Shown: piece after piece, positions 26,393 through 37,083 of the stretch | Numbering within the stretch: position 1 is the stretch's first letter | Layout of the letters: each line of letters begins with the position of its first letter | NCBI RefSeq assembly: GCF_028128765.1 | Contig: NZ_LBJG01000091.1 | Span: forward strand, 171,193-235,192 | DNA from: Bradyrhizobium sp. CCBAU 51627 | Lineage (GTDB): Bacteria; Pseudomonadota; Alphaproteobacteria; Rhizobiales; Xanthobacteraceae | Direction: 5' to 3' | Length of the DNA: 64,000 nt | The notes under the pieces: model-generated | What the model was told of the DNA's origin: nothing | What the model saw: only the letters and a program-made list of their open reading frames with translations | The model's database searches: none | Translations under genes and position numbers: made by a program

Positions 26393-27511
26393 ACAACTTA
26401 TATCCATGAGCTGAAGGACTGGCCCCACTTCACCTGGGACGCCTCAAAGCTTGCCCAGAAGCTGGCGGCGGTGCGCAATCGCCAGGGACGTCTTTCGGGG
26501 CGTATGGAGGAGCTCGGCATCAGACTCAAGACAGAAGCAAATCTTGAGGCCCTCACCGAAGAAGTCACCAAGTCGAGCGAAATCGAAGGCGAGGTTCTCA
26601 GCCGCGAACAGGTGCGTTCATCGCTGGCACGTCGTCTCGGAATCGATATCGGCGCCCTCACCCCTTCCGAGCGCAACGTCGAAGGCATCGTGGAGATGAT
26701 GCTCGACGCCACTGGAAAGTACAGCACGCCCCTCAGCGCCGAACGGTTGTTTGGCTGGCAGGCAGCCTTGTTCCCCACCGGGCGCAGCGGCATGAACAAG
26801 ATCACCGTCGGTGCCTGGCGCACTGAGGCGTCGGGTCCGATGCAAGTCGTCTCGGAGCCGATCGGACGCGCGCGGGTACATTACGAAGCCCCCAAAGCCG
26901 CCTTGCTGGCCGACGAGATGAAAGCCTTCATTGATTGGTTCAATGGCGAGCAGCAAATCGATGCCGTGTTGAAGGCGGCGATTGCGCACCTTTGGTTCGT
27001 CACCATCCATCCGTTCGAAGACGGCAATGGCCGCATTGCCCGCGCGATTGCCGATATGGCGCTGGCCCGCTCCGAGAACAGCTCGCAGCGCTTCTACAGC
27101 ATGTCGGCCCAGATCCGGCAGGAGCGTAACGCCTACTACGATATTCTGGAAGCCACCCAGAAAGGTGAACTCGACATCACCGAATGGCTCGAATGGTTTC
27201 TTGATTGCCTCGATCTTGCCTTCGATCGCGCTGACACAATCCTGGCGTCAGTTCTTCGAAAGGCCCGCTTCTGGAAGAAGCATGCCGATCAAAGCTTCAA
27301 CGACCGCCAGCGCGCAATGATCGAACGCCTATTCGAAGGCTTCGAAGGCAAGCTCACCTCGTCGAAGTGGGCGCTGTTAACGAAGTCATCGCAGGACACA
27401 GCTCTGCGTGACATTGACGATCTTGTCGCAAAAGGCGTGCTGACCAAGGACGCGGCCGGCGGCCGCAGCACGAGCTATTCGCTAACTGACGCGGATGCTG
27501 CTAATCGCTAA
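26390..27511 (+). CDS. Class II Fic-domain protein with DUF4172 N-terminus
   Basis: About 373 residues from ATG 26390 (MTTYIHELKDWPHFTWD), where homologues begin; the frame is open to 26222, but that extension is A/T-rich non-coding-like sequence. Domains: DUF4172 (~1-85), then Fic with HPFEDGNGRIARAI (~208), the catalytic His and the anion-binding loop intact. The inhibitory helix motif SSEIEG (S/TxxxE-G) sits at ~64, defining an N-terminally autoinhibited (class II) Fic. Family role: AMP transfer to a Ser/Thr/Tyr target. No canonical ribosome binding site precedes the ATG because the operator-like repeat TGCGGAGAATG overlaps it. Confidence 0.88.
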   Translation: MTTYIHELKDWPHFTWDASKLAQKLAAVRNRQGRLSGRMEELGIRLKTEANLEALTEEVTKSSEIEGEVLSREQVRSSLARRLGIDIGALTPSERNVEGIVEMMLDATGKYSTPLSAERLFGWQAALFPTGRSGMNKITVGAWRTEASGPMQVVSEPIGRARVHYEAPKAALLADEMKAFIDWFNGEQQIDAVLKAAIAHLWFVTIHPFEDGNGRIARAIADMALARSENSSQRFYSMSAQIRQERNAYYDILEATQKGELDITEWLEWFLDCLDLAFDRADTILASVLRKARFWKKHADQSFNDRQRAMIERLFEGFEGKLTSSKWALLTKSSQDTALRDIDDLVAKGVLTKDAAGGRSTSYSLTDADAANR

Positions 27512-27526
27512 TCAAGCGATCGCGTC

Positions 27527-27655
27527 GAGCTTCGCAGTGGCTGCGCCAAGTTCCGCAGATAACGCATCATAGATCTTGACGAGGATCTCACCATACCCCG
27601 GCGCTTCTTCCCCGGTTGAATGCCGAAACGCCTTAGTTGTTTCTGAAGAGCTTGG
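27527..27655 (-). pseudogene. Short unidentified C-terminal gene fragment
   Basis: A minus-strand frame reads TTKAFRHSTGEEAPGYGEIL, then KIYDALSAELGAATAKLDAIA, ending at TGA beside the Fic stop. It has no start and is truncated where the pyruvate kinase remnant begins. Composition and the tidy amphipathic end suggest a once-real gene tail, but the family is unknown to me. Confidence 0.25.
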
Positions 27656-28640
27656 TTAGGCCCCGCTTGCCGATTCAGCAGATAGCATCACTGCATCGGC
27701 TCCATCATAGATGGCGGTAGCGACAGCTGAGGTTTCCGCCCGCGTCGGGATCGGCCCAGCCACCATGGAATCCAACATTTGCGTTGCGACGATGACGGAT
27801 TTTCCGGCACGCTGACAGGCGCGCAGAGCTCCTTTAGGTACCTCCTCGGGCGGGATTTCGACGCCAAGATCACCGCGCGCCACCATAACGCCGTCTGACA
27901 AGCCAATGATGTCGTCGATTCGATCGAGCACCATCGGCGTCTCGATTTTCGCCATCAAACCTGCGGCCTCGCCGATAGGGAGCGTGCCTCAATCAGGTCG
28001 GACGGTTTCTGAACAAAGGACAAGGCCACCCAGTCGACCCCAAGATCAATGCCGAACGCGAGGTCGGCGCGATCTTTCTTGGTGAGCGGAGATAGGTCGA
28101 GCATGGCCCCCGGTACGTTGACCCCCTTGTGGTCCGACAGGCCTCCGACCTCCACTTGCGCAACGATTTCTCCGTCTCGCGGCTCGGTGACCCTCAAGCG
28201 CACCCGGCCATCGTCAATGAGAAGTTCTTGTCCGGGATGGACAGCTGCAAAAATCTCCGGATGAGGCAAGGGTATCGATTGCTTTGCTCCTTTGGTTCCA
28301 TCGATCACAAAGCGGACCGTTTCTCCAGCACGCAAAACCAGCCTGCCTTCTTCAAGGGATCCGATGCGGAGCTTTGGACCTTGGAGATCCTGCAGGATGC
28401 CTATCGGCCGGCCGAATTCCCGCTCGGTTCACGGATACACACATAACTCTTGGCGTGGCCTTCGTGGGTTCCGTGACTGAAGTTTAGCCGAAAGATATCT
28501 ACCCCGGAAAGGTAGAGAGCACGTATCTTCTCAGGCTCGGCACTTGCCGGACCGACTGTTGCCACGATCTTTGGCGTGACGCGAGCGACGCAACGTATCC
28601 TCCATCCGAAGATTGTGATCGATCTAGCCATAAAGTCCAA
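27656..28640 (-). pseudogene. pyk: Pyruvate kinase, truncated and frameshifted
   Basis: Three frames together give pyruvate kinase: TPKIVATVGPASAEPEKIRA...DIFRLNFSHGTHEGHA (N-terminal barrel), then GQELLIDDGRVRLRV and GVNVPGAMLDLSPLTKKDRADLAF (B domain and return to the barrel), then AKIETPMVLDRIDDII...VMVARGDLGVEIP...IVATQMLDSM...AVMLSAESASG. Frame changes occur near 28400 and 27957. The coding sequence stops at TAA 27656 after the 'AVMLSAE' block, so the C-terminal allosteric domain is missing. It lacks the residues for a complete active site and is not functional. Confidence 0.9.
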
Positions 28641-28696
28641 AGCCGCCCCTTACTGACTGCGGTCGACGGTAGTTGAGCAAGCCAATGTCCTCTTCG

Positions 28697-29251
28697 TCAG
28701 TCGCTTAACACCATGCGATGGAGACCTATTGGCAACGTAAATCCTGCTTTGAACCGATCCATGACCACCATTGTTTCAATGCGCTTTATGTCTGAACTTT
28801 CCTCTGAAAGGCGCCGGGCAAACCGCTCGTAATCTTCCATATCGTTTACGGTAACTAGCAAGACGAGGTCAGCCAGACCTGTAACATAGAATGCGCTCAT
28901 CACTTCAGGCATCTTGCTAATTTGCCTCTTTAGACGATCAACGGTATCGGCACGCGCGCGCTCCAAGGAAATGAGAACCACTGCGGTCACATTACGCCCA
29001 ATTGCTTTTGGAGAAATGATGGAAACGTCGGCCTCTATGACACCCGTCGATCGAAGGCGCTTCAGCCGACGTTGAACTCCGGATGCGGATAGGCCGACCT
29101 TCCGTCCAAGTTGTTCACTACAGAGGCGATTGTCTCGTTGGACGAGATCAAGAAGACGAAAATCGATCTTGTCGAGTTGCATCACTGCCTCGCGGCCAGC
29201 GGATTGCGATCGCGTCGGGGAAGCAGACGCCTGCGCCGCTTGTCCTGACAT
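28697..29251 (-). CDS. Lrp/AsnC-family transcriptional regulator
   Basis: 184 residues from ATG 29251 (MSGQAAQASAS), preceded by AGGAGG at 5-6 nt; an internal ATG at 29182 (MQLDKIDFRLLDLVQRDNRL) is the alternative and matches the usual family start. The HTH (SEQLGRKVGLSASGVQRRLKRLRS) is followed by the RAM effector domain (MSAFYVTGLADLVLLVTVND). Family role: small-molecule-responsive regulator of amino-acid or catabolic genes. It lies between a broken pyruvate kinase and a broken FAD dehydrogenase, so its natural target operon may be the decayed catabolic cluster. Confidence 0.85.
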   Translation of the reverse strand: MSGQAAQASASPTRSQSAGREAVMQLDKIDFRLLDLVQRDNRLCSEQLGRKVGLSASGVQRRLKRLRSTGVIEADVSIISPKAIGRNVTAVVLISLERARADTVDRLKRQISKMPEVMSAFYVTGLADLVLLVTVNDMEDYERFARRLSEESSDIKRIETMVVMDRFKAGFTLPIGLHRMVLSD

Positions 29252-29501
29252 TTTCGCCTCCTCACTACGCCGCCTAGCTGTTGAACGATCGATTTCTCCC
29301 GCTGTCATTTGTCTTTGAACACCTATCGGGAGCCCAGCTCTTTGCGATACATCGAAGACAGTTGGTGCGGCGATCTCCCCCTCCGCTCACCGAACTCGGA
29401 CGCGACCGCCCTCTCGAGGATGTCGCGGGGCGGGGCCGACGTTTCTATCGATGCGCGCCCCCGGACCCGAGAACATATCCCCCGACGAGTGTGGTAGACG
29501 G

Positions 29502-31276
29502 TCAAGCTCGGGAGGCGACGGCTTTTTGCTCCTGATCAGCGGAAAGCACTATTGCGTTGACGGTGCGATATGCGAATACGATGGCGGGACCGATTGTTAT
29601 GCCTGCCCCGGATAAATTCCGCGCATCGGCGACGTCATGTCATTGCCGCAAGTATAAAAACCCTGGATTGCCTTGTTCATCCAGGACGTTTCCGTAACTA
29701 TCCGTCGCCAATCCGGTCGCCGTGCCAAGCGTTGCCGCAACGATCGGCAGCGCAACAAACGGTCCGTTTTTGATTGGTCCAAGATTTGGATTTTTTCCGA
29801 CGGTCGGATCGCCGAGCGTGCGATTAAAACCCGATTCCCCACGCTTAAAGAGGGGATCCCGTCCTTGGGCAGCGTGCCCGTTGTGTTCCTCGATCGTCTT
29901 TTGAAGCAAAGGGGATCTAGTCCCAGCTGCTCTGCGAGCTCAGAAATCGTTTCACCTGCCTTGACGTAGCCAAAGCGGACATATTTGCCGATGCTCAAGG
30001 TCCAGGGCCATGGCAGTAGGTGTCCCATGCCCCTCAATCGAACGAACTGATGATCGCAGATGAAGTAGAATGGATAGCCGTTTTCAAACATTGCCAGGCA
30101 AATATCGCGATACGAATTCGATTCGTTGACGAAGCGTCTGGCATTTGGACCGACAGCAGAGACCCCAGGACGGCCGCGGTCGAGCCAGTCGTATGGCACA
30201 ACCTGCGAGCCGCTGCCGCGTTTCAGGATCGAAACCGGGGTCCAGAAGCCCGCCGATGCGACATCTTCGTCGATGGCGGCCCCGAGCATAGTTGCAAGCC
30301 CAATGCCGTCACCGTTAACATCGGCGTGGGCCAACGTAACATCATGCTGGTGTGCACCACTGAGGTCCGTTCTCAACTGCGCGTTCCGGGCAAAGCCGCC
30401 AGTTGCGAGAACAACACCACGTGAGGCGCGCACGCGGATGCCAACGTTGATCCGCTTGATAATGGCACCCGTGACGCGTCCGCCTTCCTTCGTGAGTTCG
30501 ACCGCTAGAGAAGATGGCCAAATTTCTACGCCGTACTCGCGCAGGCTCACCAGCAGCCGCGCGATCAAGGCATTCCCGCCGCTGAGCTCAGTACCACGCC
30601 TGAAGCTGAGCCGATCCCACGCATAGCGGCTCAGGCGAGTTAAGACGTGTTTGAGCGACGCAACAGATTGGAGTGGGTTGAGAAAGCTTCTCACCTCACT
30701 CGATGAGATCATCATGCCCCCGATCACAACCCGAATGGGATCACCAATCAAATCGAAGTCCTTGCCTAGAAGCCGCCCATCATAGGGGGCGGGGCTCAGT
30801 GCCCGTCCCTTATCAGCGCCGCCAAGCTGGCTCGAGAGATAATCGGGCGTAGTGGCCAGGGTAACCTTGACACTCGTGCCGTTCTCGAGCGCGGTTAGCG
30901 CCGCCGGGCCGTCTTCAAGATAAGCATCAATGAATTGCGCACGATAATGAACGCCGAGTTCGTGCTGCGGGTATGTCCTCGCATTGGCGATGGTGTCATC
31001 GATTTTAGCCGCGCGCGCCTGAGCAGAACAAGGAACCCAGATCATGCCATTCGACAGGGCCGTCGTTCCGTCAAGTCGCGGAGATTTCTCGCATACAATG
31101 ACGCGCAGTCCGGCCTTTGCCGCATAGAGCGCCGCCGACAGTCCAGCCGCGCCGCTTCCGATCACGAGGACATCTGTCTCCCAGTCTTGATCCGCCCTCG
31201 TCTCTCCTTTGGAGGCGAAAGCGATCGTGTCCGGCTTAGCTCGGTCATTTGGTGCGTTCATGCGGCCTCGCTGCAC
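29502..31276 (-). pseudogene. FAD-dependent dehydrogenase (3-ketosteroid dehydrogenase/fumarate reductase type), frameshifted
   Basis: The first ~455 residues are intact: VLVIGSGAAGLSAALYAAKAG (FAD Rossmann GxGxxG), GTTALSNGMIWVP, and FARNAQLRTDLSG typical of KstD-like flavoproteins. Near 29905 the frame changes; the homologous sequence QKTIEEHNGHAAQGRDPLF and GLATDSYGNVLDEQGNP continue in another frame, return near 29665 (IQGFYTCGNDMTSPMRGIYPG) and shift again at 29600, where GAGITIGPAIVFAY continues to TGA 29502. Three indels in the last quarter make it a pseudogene, although a truncated product could be made. An alternative ATG start is 31261. Confidence 0.85.
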
Positions 31277-31289
31277 GTTGCAGTGAACA

Positions 31290-31886
31290 TCAATGAGTTT
31301 GCGGAAGCGGGACAGCCTTGAATTCCGCCGCCGCTGTTTTCACTGCCCGCTCAATTGGAATTCTGTCGATCGAGGATGCGCCAACAAAGCCGACACACTC
31401 GGTCGTCCGATAGACCTCGATCGTATCTTCAGGCTTGGCAATTGCCCCACCATGGCAAAGCGAGAGGACGTTCGACCGGATGCTTCGCGCCGCCGCGTGG
31501 ATCTCATTGATGCGCCGGATCGCCTCCTTGAGGGATTGCCCCTCCTCTTGACCGACCAGCCCGCCGCGCGTTGCGCCGACATGTGGGACCATGCAGTCGG
31601 CCCCTGCACTTGCCATCGCTTTGGCGTCTTGAGGACTTGCGACATAGGCAAGCGACGTCCTTTCAGCAATCTGCTTCAAGAGTTCCGTGGGGTCTTCGCA
31701 TCTGCTGGTTTGTCGCCGTCATCCCTCCTAGTGCCAATGTCGATCAGGATGGTCTTGCGGCCGCACGCCTCGATAATATTCGCAAGGTAAGACGCCTCGC
31801 GGCCCTTGGTATCCAGCGTGGCCACGATCGCGACCGCATCCGTAGTCGCGGATCCAGTCGCCAGTTTGGACAGGTTACCATCACGG
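31290..31886 (-). pseudogene. Tm-1-like (UPF0261/TIM-barrel) protein with large internal deletion
   Basis: The N-terminal piece DAVAIVATLDTKGREASYLA and IEACGRKTILIDIG is the start of the Tm-1-like ATP-binding domain (UPF0261). After ~50 residues it ends in another frame, and the sequence resumes with AERTSLAYVASPQDAKAMAS...ADCMVPHVGATRGG, the tail of the fused PEP-hydrolase-type TIM barrel, ending PLPQTH. Roughly 400 residues between these parts are missing. It is adjacent to, and on the same strand as, the broken FAD dehydrogenase, forming one decayed catabolic operon. Confidence 0.8.
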
Positions 31887-32620
31887 GCCGACCTCTGGTC
31901 GTCCGTACAATGGTGAGACACGATCTTCCTCCCAGAACCATTCCTAACAACAGGTAGTCTAGACCCGGCTCTACCCGGGTATAAGATCGGTGAGGCGTCC
32001 AAATGGGTAACATTGGGTAGAAACGTTGAGCGAGTGTTCCCGGCAAACTTACCACACAGATGTCGGACATAGCTAAAGGCGGACAATTGCAAGTCTACGC
32101 ACGCTCTTTGCGCAGCCTTCCAGAAGGCTCTCTACTGGTCATGGCGATCCTGCCAATCCTCGACTGGAACGACTGTCGTTTGCGAGACTTGGTAACCCTC
32201 GACCAGGCAACGTCCGCTCCTCATGTCTATGCGGCGATAATCATGATCGCCCCGTTCGCTTGCTGGGAGGATATGGCCGTATCGTTGAAGGATGCCGACA
32301 TCAGCGGCGTCGCCAATTTCCGCCCGCATTTATGATCGAGCGGTCGGCGGAGGGCGTACCTGTTGATGCCGGACAGGAGCTCGAACTTCCGCGGATGGAA
32401 TGGTTCATAAAGCGATTTGGCTCCCATCTGGACGGACTGATCCATCTACCAGCAGAGGCTCTTACACGGACGATGAGCGAGGAGAGGTCCGGCACGATAT
32501 ATCCTAATAGACGCAGAACTGTACGTTTCGTACCGCAATGGAAGCGCCAATGACCCACCGTCACCCGCGCTTCACACGAACGCTGAATCGGCCAAATAGT
32601 CCGGCCGTAGAACGCGGACA
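31887..32620. other. Intergenic/decayed region, no gene supported
   Basis: About 730 nt between the Tm-1-like remnant and the peptidase gene. ORFs on both strands are short, overlap each other and have no recognisable motif. It could be further remains of the decayed catabolic cluster. Confidence 0.35.
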
Positions 32621-35083
32621 TCACTTGTGAGATTCGATCGAGCTAATTAGTTTTTGGCCATCACGTCCTCGCATCCAGCACCGGCTCAGCGACTCGATCG
32701 AAGCCGCGTTCCAATTAGGCGGTGTCTGCCAAAGAATGTTGCGAACGAAGAAGTCCACGAGCTTTAGTTCGCAGTAATTGCCTGGCACTCCGTGGTTCGC
32801 GTTCGGCACCACAAGCATGTCGAAGAATTTTCCTGCGTCGATAAGACGGTCGGCAAGCTGGAAGGTGGATGATGGATCGACGTTTTCATCCAGTTCGCCG
32901 ACAATCAGCAACAGCTTACCTCGTAATCGGTGCGCGTTGTCGACGGCGGAGGATTGTGAATATTCGATGCCGACCGGCCAGCCCATCCACTGCTCATTCC
33001 ACCAGATCTTGTCCATTCGGTTGTCATAGCAACCGCAATTGGCGACCCCAACCTTGTAGAACTCAGAATGGAAGAGGAGTGCGCTCACCGCATTCTGACC
33101 ACCGGCGGACGCACCAAAAATGCCAAGGTTTGAAATATCGTACCACGGATAGTTTACGCTCGCCGCCTTGTGCCACAGGATTCGGTCGGGAAGCCCACCG
33201 TCCTTCAGATTTTTCCAGGCGACGTCGTGGAACGCTCGCGACCGGTTGTTCGTCCCCATTCCATCGATCTGTACAACGACGAATCCAAGTTGCGCGAGCG
33301 GCTCGGCCGATGCTGAGAATGACTTCGGAACGAACGAACCGTGAGGGCCAGCATATATTCTCTCAACGACCGGATATCGCTTGGTTTGATCGAAATTAAT
33401 GGGAAGGTGAATGACCCCCCAAATATCAGCCTCGCCATCTCTCCCCTTCGCATGAAAGCTGAGCGGCGGCGTCCAGCCAGCGGCCACGAGCTCCGAAATG
33501 TCGGCGCTTTCGACCTGCATGAGCTCCGAATTGTCAGTGGTTCGATATAAGACCAGGCTCGGCGGAAGATCGATTCGTGAACACAGGTCTACATAGTAGT
33601 GGCCATCTGGCGAGAACTCGATGTGATGATTTGCCGCTCGAGGGGTGAGCGCAGTCAGGCCCGTCCCGTCAAATTCGATTCGGTAGCCATGGATGAAGTA
33701 AGGATCTTCGCCTGCGTTCATTCCGCTCGCGCCAAACCAGATCCGGCGGGTCACCGGATCGACAAAATAGACCGTGCGGACCACCCACTTGCCTTTGGTG
33801 ATCTGATTTTTAATCTCGCCGGTTCGGCCATCGAATAGGTAAAGATGCTCGTATCCGTCGCGCTCGGACGCCCAGATGATCTCCTTCCCGTCTGCAACGT
33901 TATACTGAAAGATTTTGCCAGCGCACGCTTGGTCCATGTTCAGCGGCTGATAGTCGACGAAGGTCTTGCTGCACTCGTCGATCAGCGAGCGGACTTCTCC
34001 GGTGGCTGCCACCACTTCTAGAAGGCGATAGAGCTGATGGCCTCGTTGATTATACTTAAAAGTGAAACCTCGACTGTCCTCCCACCACTCGATCGGCGAA
34101 AGTTCGTAAGGATTTCGGAATAGACTGTTGTCGAGTTGGATCTCGCGACGGCTGCTGATCTCAAAGAGCACCGGGTGTGATACTGTCAACAGGTCGCCAG
34201 GCTTAGGATACGTCATGGTCCGGCGCCTCGGATGAAGCTGGTCGGTCGGCGACGATTCGACGAAATGAATTTTACGCTCGTACCCGGGGCGGAACCGGTA
34301 TCCCGCAAGATAGCGCGAGTTCGGAGACCACCTCAGTGTGGACAACGCGTAGTAGTTGCTCTCGGATCCGTCCCAGGTCAAGGGCATGTCCTGCGAGCCA
34401 TCCTTGCTGCACAGGAATAGATTGTGCCTATTGATATAGGCCAGCCATTTACCATCAGGAGATGCGCTTTTTTCCTTCGGATCATTTTCTACCGGAGGGC
34501 TGCCATAGGGGTTCTCCTCATGGACTTTGGAGGAAGCGTTCTGGGCTAGACAGGTGTAGCTCACAAGATCGCAGCTCCACCTGGTGCTATCGATCTGGAA
34601 GCTGATCTCGCGACCATCGCTAGCCAGGTCAAAGCGACGAAACGGCAGATTGTCAGCGTCGCAATGCCTCTGCGTTGCTCGGGTCAGGGCGGCAGCCAGC
34701 TTATCATGATCAAAGGCCAGCTGTTTTGCGCCCGTGACAGCGTTCACGAGGATGAATTGGCGCCGGCCCCTTACCCTTCGGCAATAAGCAAAGGCCTCAC
34801 CATCTGACATCCAGAACGGCACGTCCGCGACATTGACCGTGAGCTGACCATAGTAACCGTTGATCGAGAGCGCTCGTTCGTAATCCGCTACCTGCAGGAT
34901 CTCGTGTCCCAAACTATCTTTCCGGCGGTCCACGGCTTCCTCCTCATCTGAGCTAACGGAGCGATCGTTAAGGTGCCCCGTATACGAAAGGAGCAATAAG
35001 GCTCGCTGATAGCGTGCGGCTAAGTCGCGGGCCCAAAGATCGCCAGTGCCCTTTCGGCTCAATCCCCCTTGAGCTCCGTCCAA
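32621..35083 (-). CDS. S9 family peptidase (dipeptidyl peptidase IV type)
   Basis: 820 residues. The N-terminal two-thirds form the DPP-IV beta-propeller (repeated 'W.SDG' and 'SPDGKWLAYI' blades), and the C-terminal alpha/beta-hydrolase carries the triad: Ser in FGASAGGQNA (~658), Asp in VGELDENVD (~731) and His in PNANHGVPG (~764). Family role: cleavage of N-terminal dipeptides or oligopeptides. No signal peptide is visible: the frame opens with a TTG-start hydrophilic leader (DGAQGGLSRKGTGDLWARD), unlike exported homologues, so the natural 5' end may have been replaced. Otherwise it looks intact among decayed neighbours. Confidence 0.85.
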   Translation of the reverse strand: MDGAQGGLSRKGTGDLWARDLAARYQRALLLLSYTGHLNDRSVSSDEEEAVDRRKDSLGHEILQVADYERALSINGYYGQLTVNVADVPFWMSDGEAFAYCRRVRGRRQFILVNAVTGAKQLAFDHDKLAAALTRATQRHCDADNLPFRRFDLASDGREISFQIDSTRWSCDLVSYTCLAQNASSKVHEENPYGSPPVENDPKEKSASPDGKWLAYINRHNLFLCSKDGSQDMPLTWDGSESNYYALSTLRWSPNSRYLAGYRFRPGYERKIHFVESSPTDQLHPRRRTMTYPKPGDLLTVSHPVLFEISSRREIQLDNSLFRNPYELSPIEWWEDSRGFTFKYNQRGHQLYRLLEVVAATGEVRSLIDECSKTFVDYQPLNMDQACAGKIFQYNVADGKEIIWASERDGYEHLYLFDGRTGEIKNQITKGKWVVRTVYFVDPVTRRIWFGASGMNAGEDPYFIHGYRIEFDGTGLTALTPRAANHHIEFSPDGHYYVDLCSRIDLPPSLVLYRTTDNSELMQVESADISELVAAGWTPPLSFHAKGRDGEADIWGVIHLPINFDQTKRYPVVERIYAGPHGSFVPKSFSASAEPLAQLGFVVVQIDGMGTNNRSRAFHDVAWKNLKDGGLPDRILWHKAASVNYPWYDISNLGIFGASAGGQNAVSALLFHSEFYKVGVANCGCYDNRMDKIWWNEQWMGWPVGIEYSQSSAVDNAHRLRGKLLLIVGELDENVDPSSTFQLADRLIDAGKFFDMLVVPNANHGVPGNYCELKLVDFFVRNILWQTPPNWNAASIESLSRCWMRGRDGQKLISSIESHK

Positions 35084-35617
35084 GTCATCCTTGCAGAAAT
35101 GATGCCATCGAAGCTGCAGGCGTTATTACGTTGTTATCTGATCCCCCTTGTCGGCTAGAGAAGAACAGTAACACGAACACGAATGTGTAAAATCAAACAC
35201 AGACTAGGAGTCGGCAGTAGCGGCAGGCCGAGCGAATAACGTTAGGCAGCGGTCATCTCCCCGCAGCCGCGACTCCTCGAGAAATATGAACTTGCTTCGG
35301 ACGCGAATGCGAGAGCATACAAGCACACGCGACCTCGCACATTTGCGCCACAGCACGCGGCTTCAAGTGGCAGGTAGTTGCCAGAACCTCCGAGCTGGAT
35401 GTCGCTGCGGTCTCGTGGACATTTGTCTGAAGGACATCCAACGTGTGTTTGATGCAACCTTGGCTGAATTGCTTCAATCCTGTCGTGGGCGCTACTCTTG
35501 CCGCGGGCGACGCAGAAGCGTCTCTACCAGAATGCTATGGACCGCCCCAGGAACATATCTCCTTGAGAAAGCTGAACCCGAGCGCCTTTGCCCGTAAACT
35601 CGCTAACGAGGTGACGA
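35084..35617. other. Intergenic region, no gene supported
   Basis: About 530 nt with only short overlapping ORFs on both strands. No motif was recognised. It would contain the promoter of the S9 peptidase gene. Confidence 0.3.
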
Positions 35618-36043
35618 TTGGTTATGTTCGTGTCTCTCACGCTGGGGGACTGCCAGTTTTCGCCTGCTGCAGCCGTTCGAAGACTGCTGCAATGGTTCGA
35701 CCTGCGCAGCGCGGGCTCGGAACACGAGGACGCGTTAGCAGCGGTCGTGGTTCGCGCCTCGTTCGAATACATGTTTGCCGACCGCTTCACGGGCGCCGGC
35801 TGGACCTTTCCCGAACAATTGTTCAAAGACGTGATCCGCGGGGCTGCTGAAGGGAAAGAGGCAAGCAAGATCGCAGACGACATTTCGATTGCTCCGGAAC
35901 ATTCCCGACCGAAAAACGAAATGGAGAGAGGCTGGTGAGAATTGGAATGCCTTCGTCAACTCGGTACTCAACGACGATGCGCTGAAGCAATGGACCCAGA
36001 AGCAATTCCTGGCGAGCGTCTTCGGGCCAACGCAAGACTGAAA
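35618..36043 (+). pseudogene. Unidentified gene fragment with one frameshift
   Basis: A plus-strand frame reads VRRLLQWFDLRSAGSEHEDA...ASFEYMFADRFTGAGWTFPE...KNEMERGW then TGA at 35936; in the neighbouring frame it continues at once GENWNAFVNSVLNDDALKQW and KQFLASVFGPTQD to TGA at 36041. The two parts look like one protein interrupted by one indel. I do not recognise the family. The start is uncertain. Confidence 0.35.
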
Positions 36044-36139
36044 ATACCCCGGAAGTACTGGAAGAATGCCAATCCAGAATGAAATTTCGTGAGACCAGCC
36101 AGCGCGACGATTAGAAGGGCAACTTAATAAAGCGCGCCG

Positions 36140-36440
36140 TGGCTCAGGCCGCGGCGGAATTTTTGGCCTGAAACCGACACAGGAAGTCCGCCGCCCGCTG
36201 GGCATTGGACGAGGTCTTGAAGATCGCGCGTTTGTCGTTCTTCAGCACCTTGATCTAAGAGGGCATATGGGAAGTGTGCCCCTCCCTCACACCTCCGGTG
36301 TCAGGCCGAGACGATCGGCGGACAGGACGGCCGCGCCAAGCTCTGCGACTACCCCTTCCATGGCATAGCCTTCATCGCCGAAGCGCTTGCGGCCGAACTC
36401 GCGATTCAGGCGGCTCTCGTGGCGGTATGTAGTGTCCAAC
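36140..36440 (-). pseudogene. ArdC-type antirestriction protein, C-terminal relic
   Basis: Reading on the minus strand: HESRLNREFGRKRFGDEGYA, then VVAELGAAVLSADRLGLTPE, a stop, a second stop where Trp is expected (S-TAG-IKVLKNDKRAIF), then KTSSNAQRAADFLCRFQAK. This is the end of the ArdC zincin-like metallopeptidase domain; the upstream HExxH region is gone. ArdC is a plasmid/ICE gene that protects incoming DNA from restriction, which supports a mobile origin of the region. Confidence 0.75.
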
Positions 36441-36479
36441 GCCAGTCATTGCGCGCGTCCGCGGCAGAAGTGGAAGTAC

Positions 36480-37066
36480 GTGGTCCTCACCTTTTCAGGT
36501 CGTGCACCCCCAGCCCGGCAACCGCAGTGTTCTCCCTGGGCGCTGGTCTGTCCGTATCCTCAGATGCAACGATGACGAACAAGATTGACGCTTATTATCC
36601 GGTTTCCGACTTACAGAAGGCAACGTGCTCTGATGAGTCGCGCCCGAATGGCGCATTCCTGCTGCAGAGCGATTGAAGCTTTCGGAGTGGCTATTCACTG
36701 CTATCAGCGCCTCCATGACGAACATCGTCAATTTCAAGACGACTACGATATGCAGTGAAGGATTCAATCTTGCAGCGCCAGGTAAAATTTGTGATCAACA
36801 CCAATGCCACAGCCACTCCGAGCTGGACATTCACCAGAGTTACCGTCAACCCTAGCGGCAACTTCCTGAGCTTGGATCGCACGAGGACAAACGATCTGAC
36901 GATTACGCTGGGACCAGCCGTTCCGGGCGTCGTGGAAGCAACAAGAAATGGTCGGAGAATTGCGGTGGCAAGCCGCGTGCCTGACAGGCGCGCCGCTGAC
37001 CTGCATCTCTCTGCTCAGATCGCGAACGGCATCGAAACCGGAGTGAGAAACGCACTAAATCGCTAG
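36480..37066 (+). pseudogene. Decayed paralogue of the lipoprotein at 15781-16602
   Basis: Three successive frames align with the intact lipoprotein: FSLGAGLSVSSDATMTNKID and GAFLLQSD (compare FSLSGAFNGSADATRVDKV and LLIQSD), then LKLSEWLFTAI (compare LKLAEWLDAMV), then RQVKFVINTNATATPSWTFT...VNPSGNFLSL (compare VTFEIDTSGTITPAWKLVR...FNQSGNLLSA), ending AQIANGIETGVRNALNR. The signal peptide and the first ~90 residues are missing and two frameshifts are present. It is on the opposite strand from the intact gene. Confidence 0.8.
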
Positions 37067-37083
37067 CTTGGGATATTTTCGAA

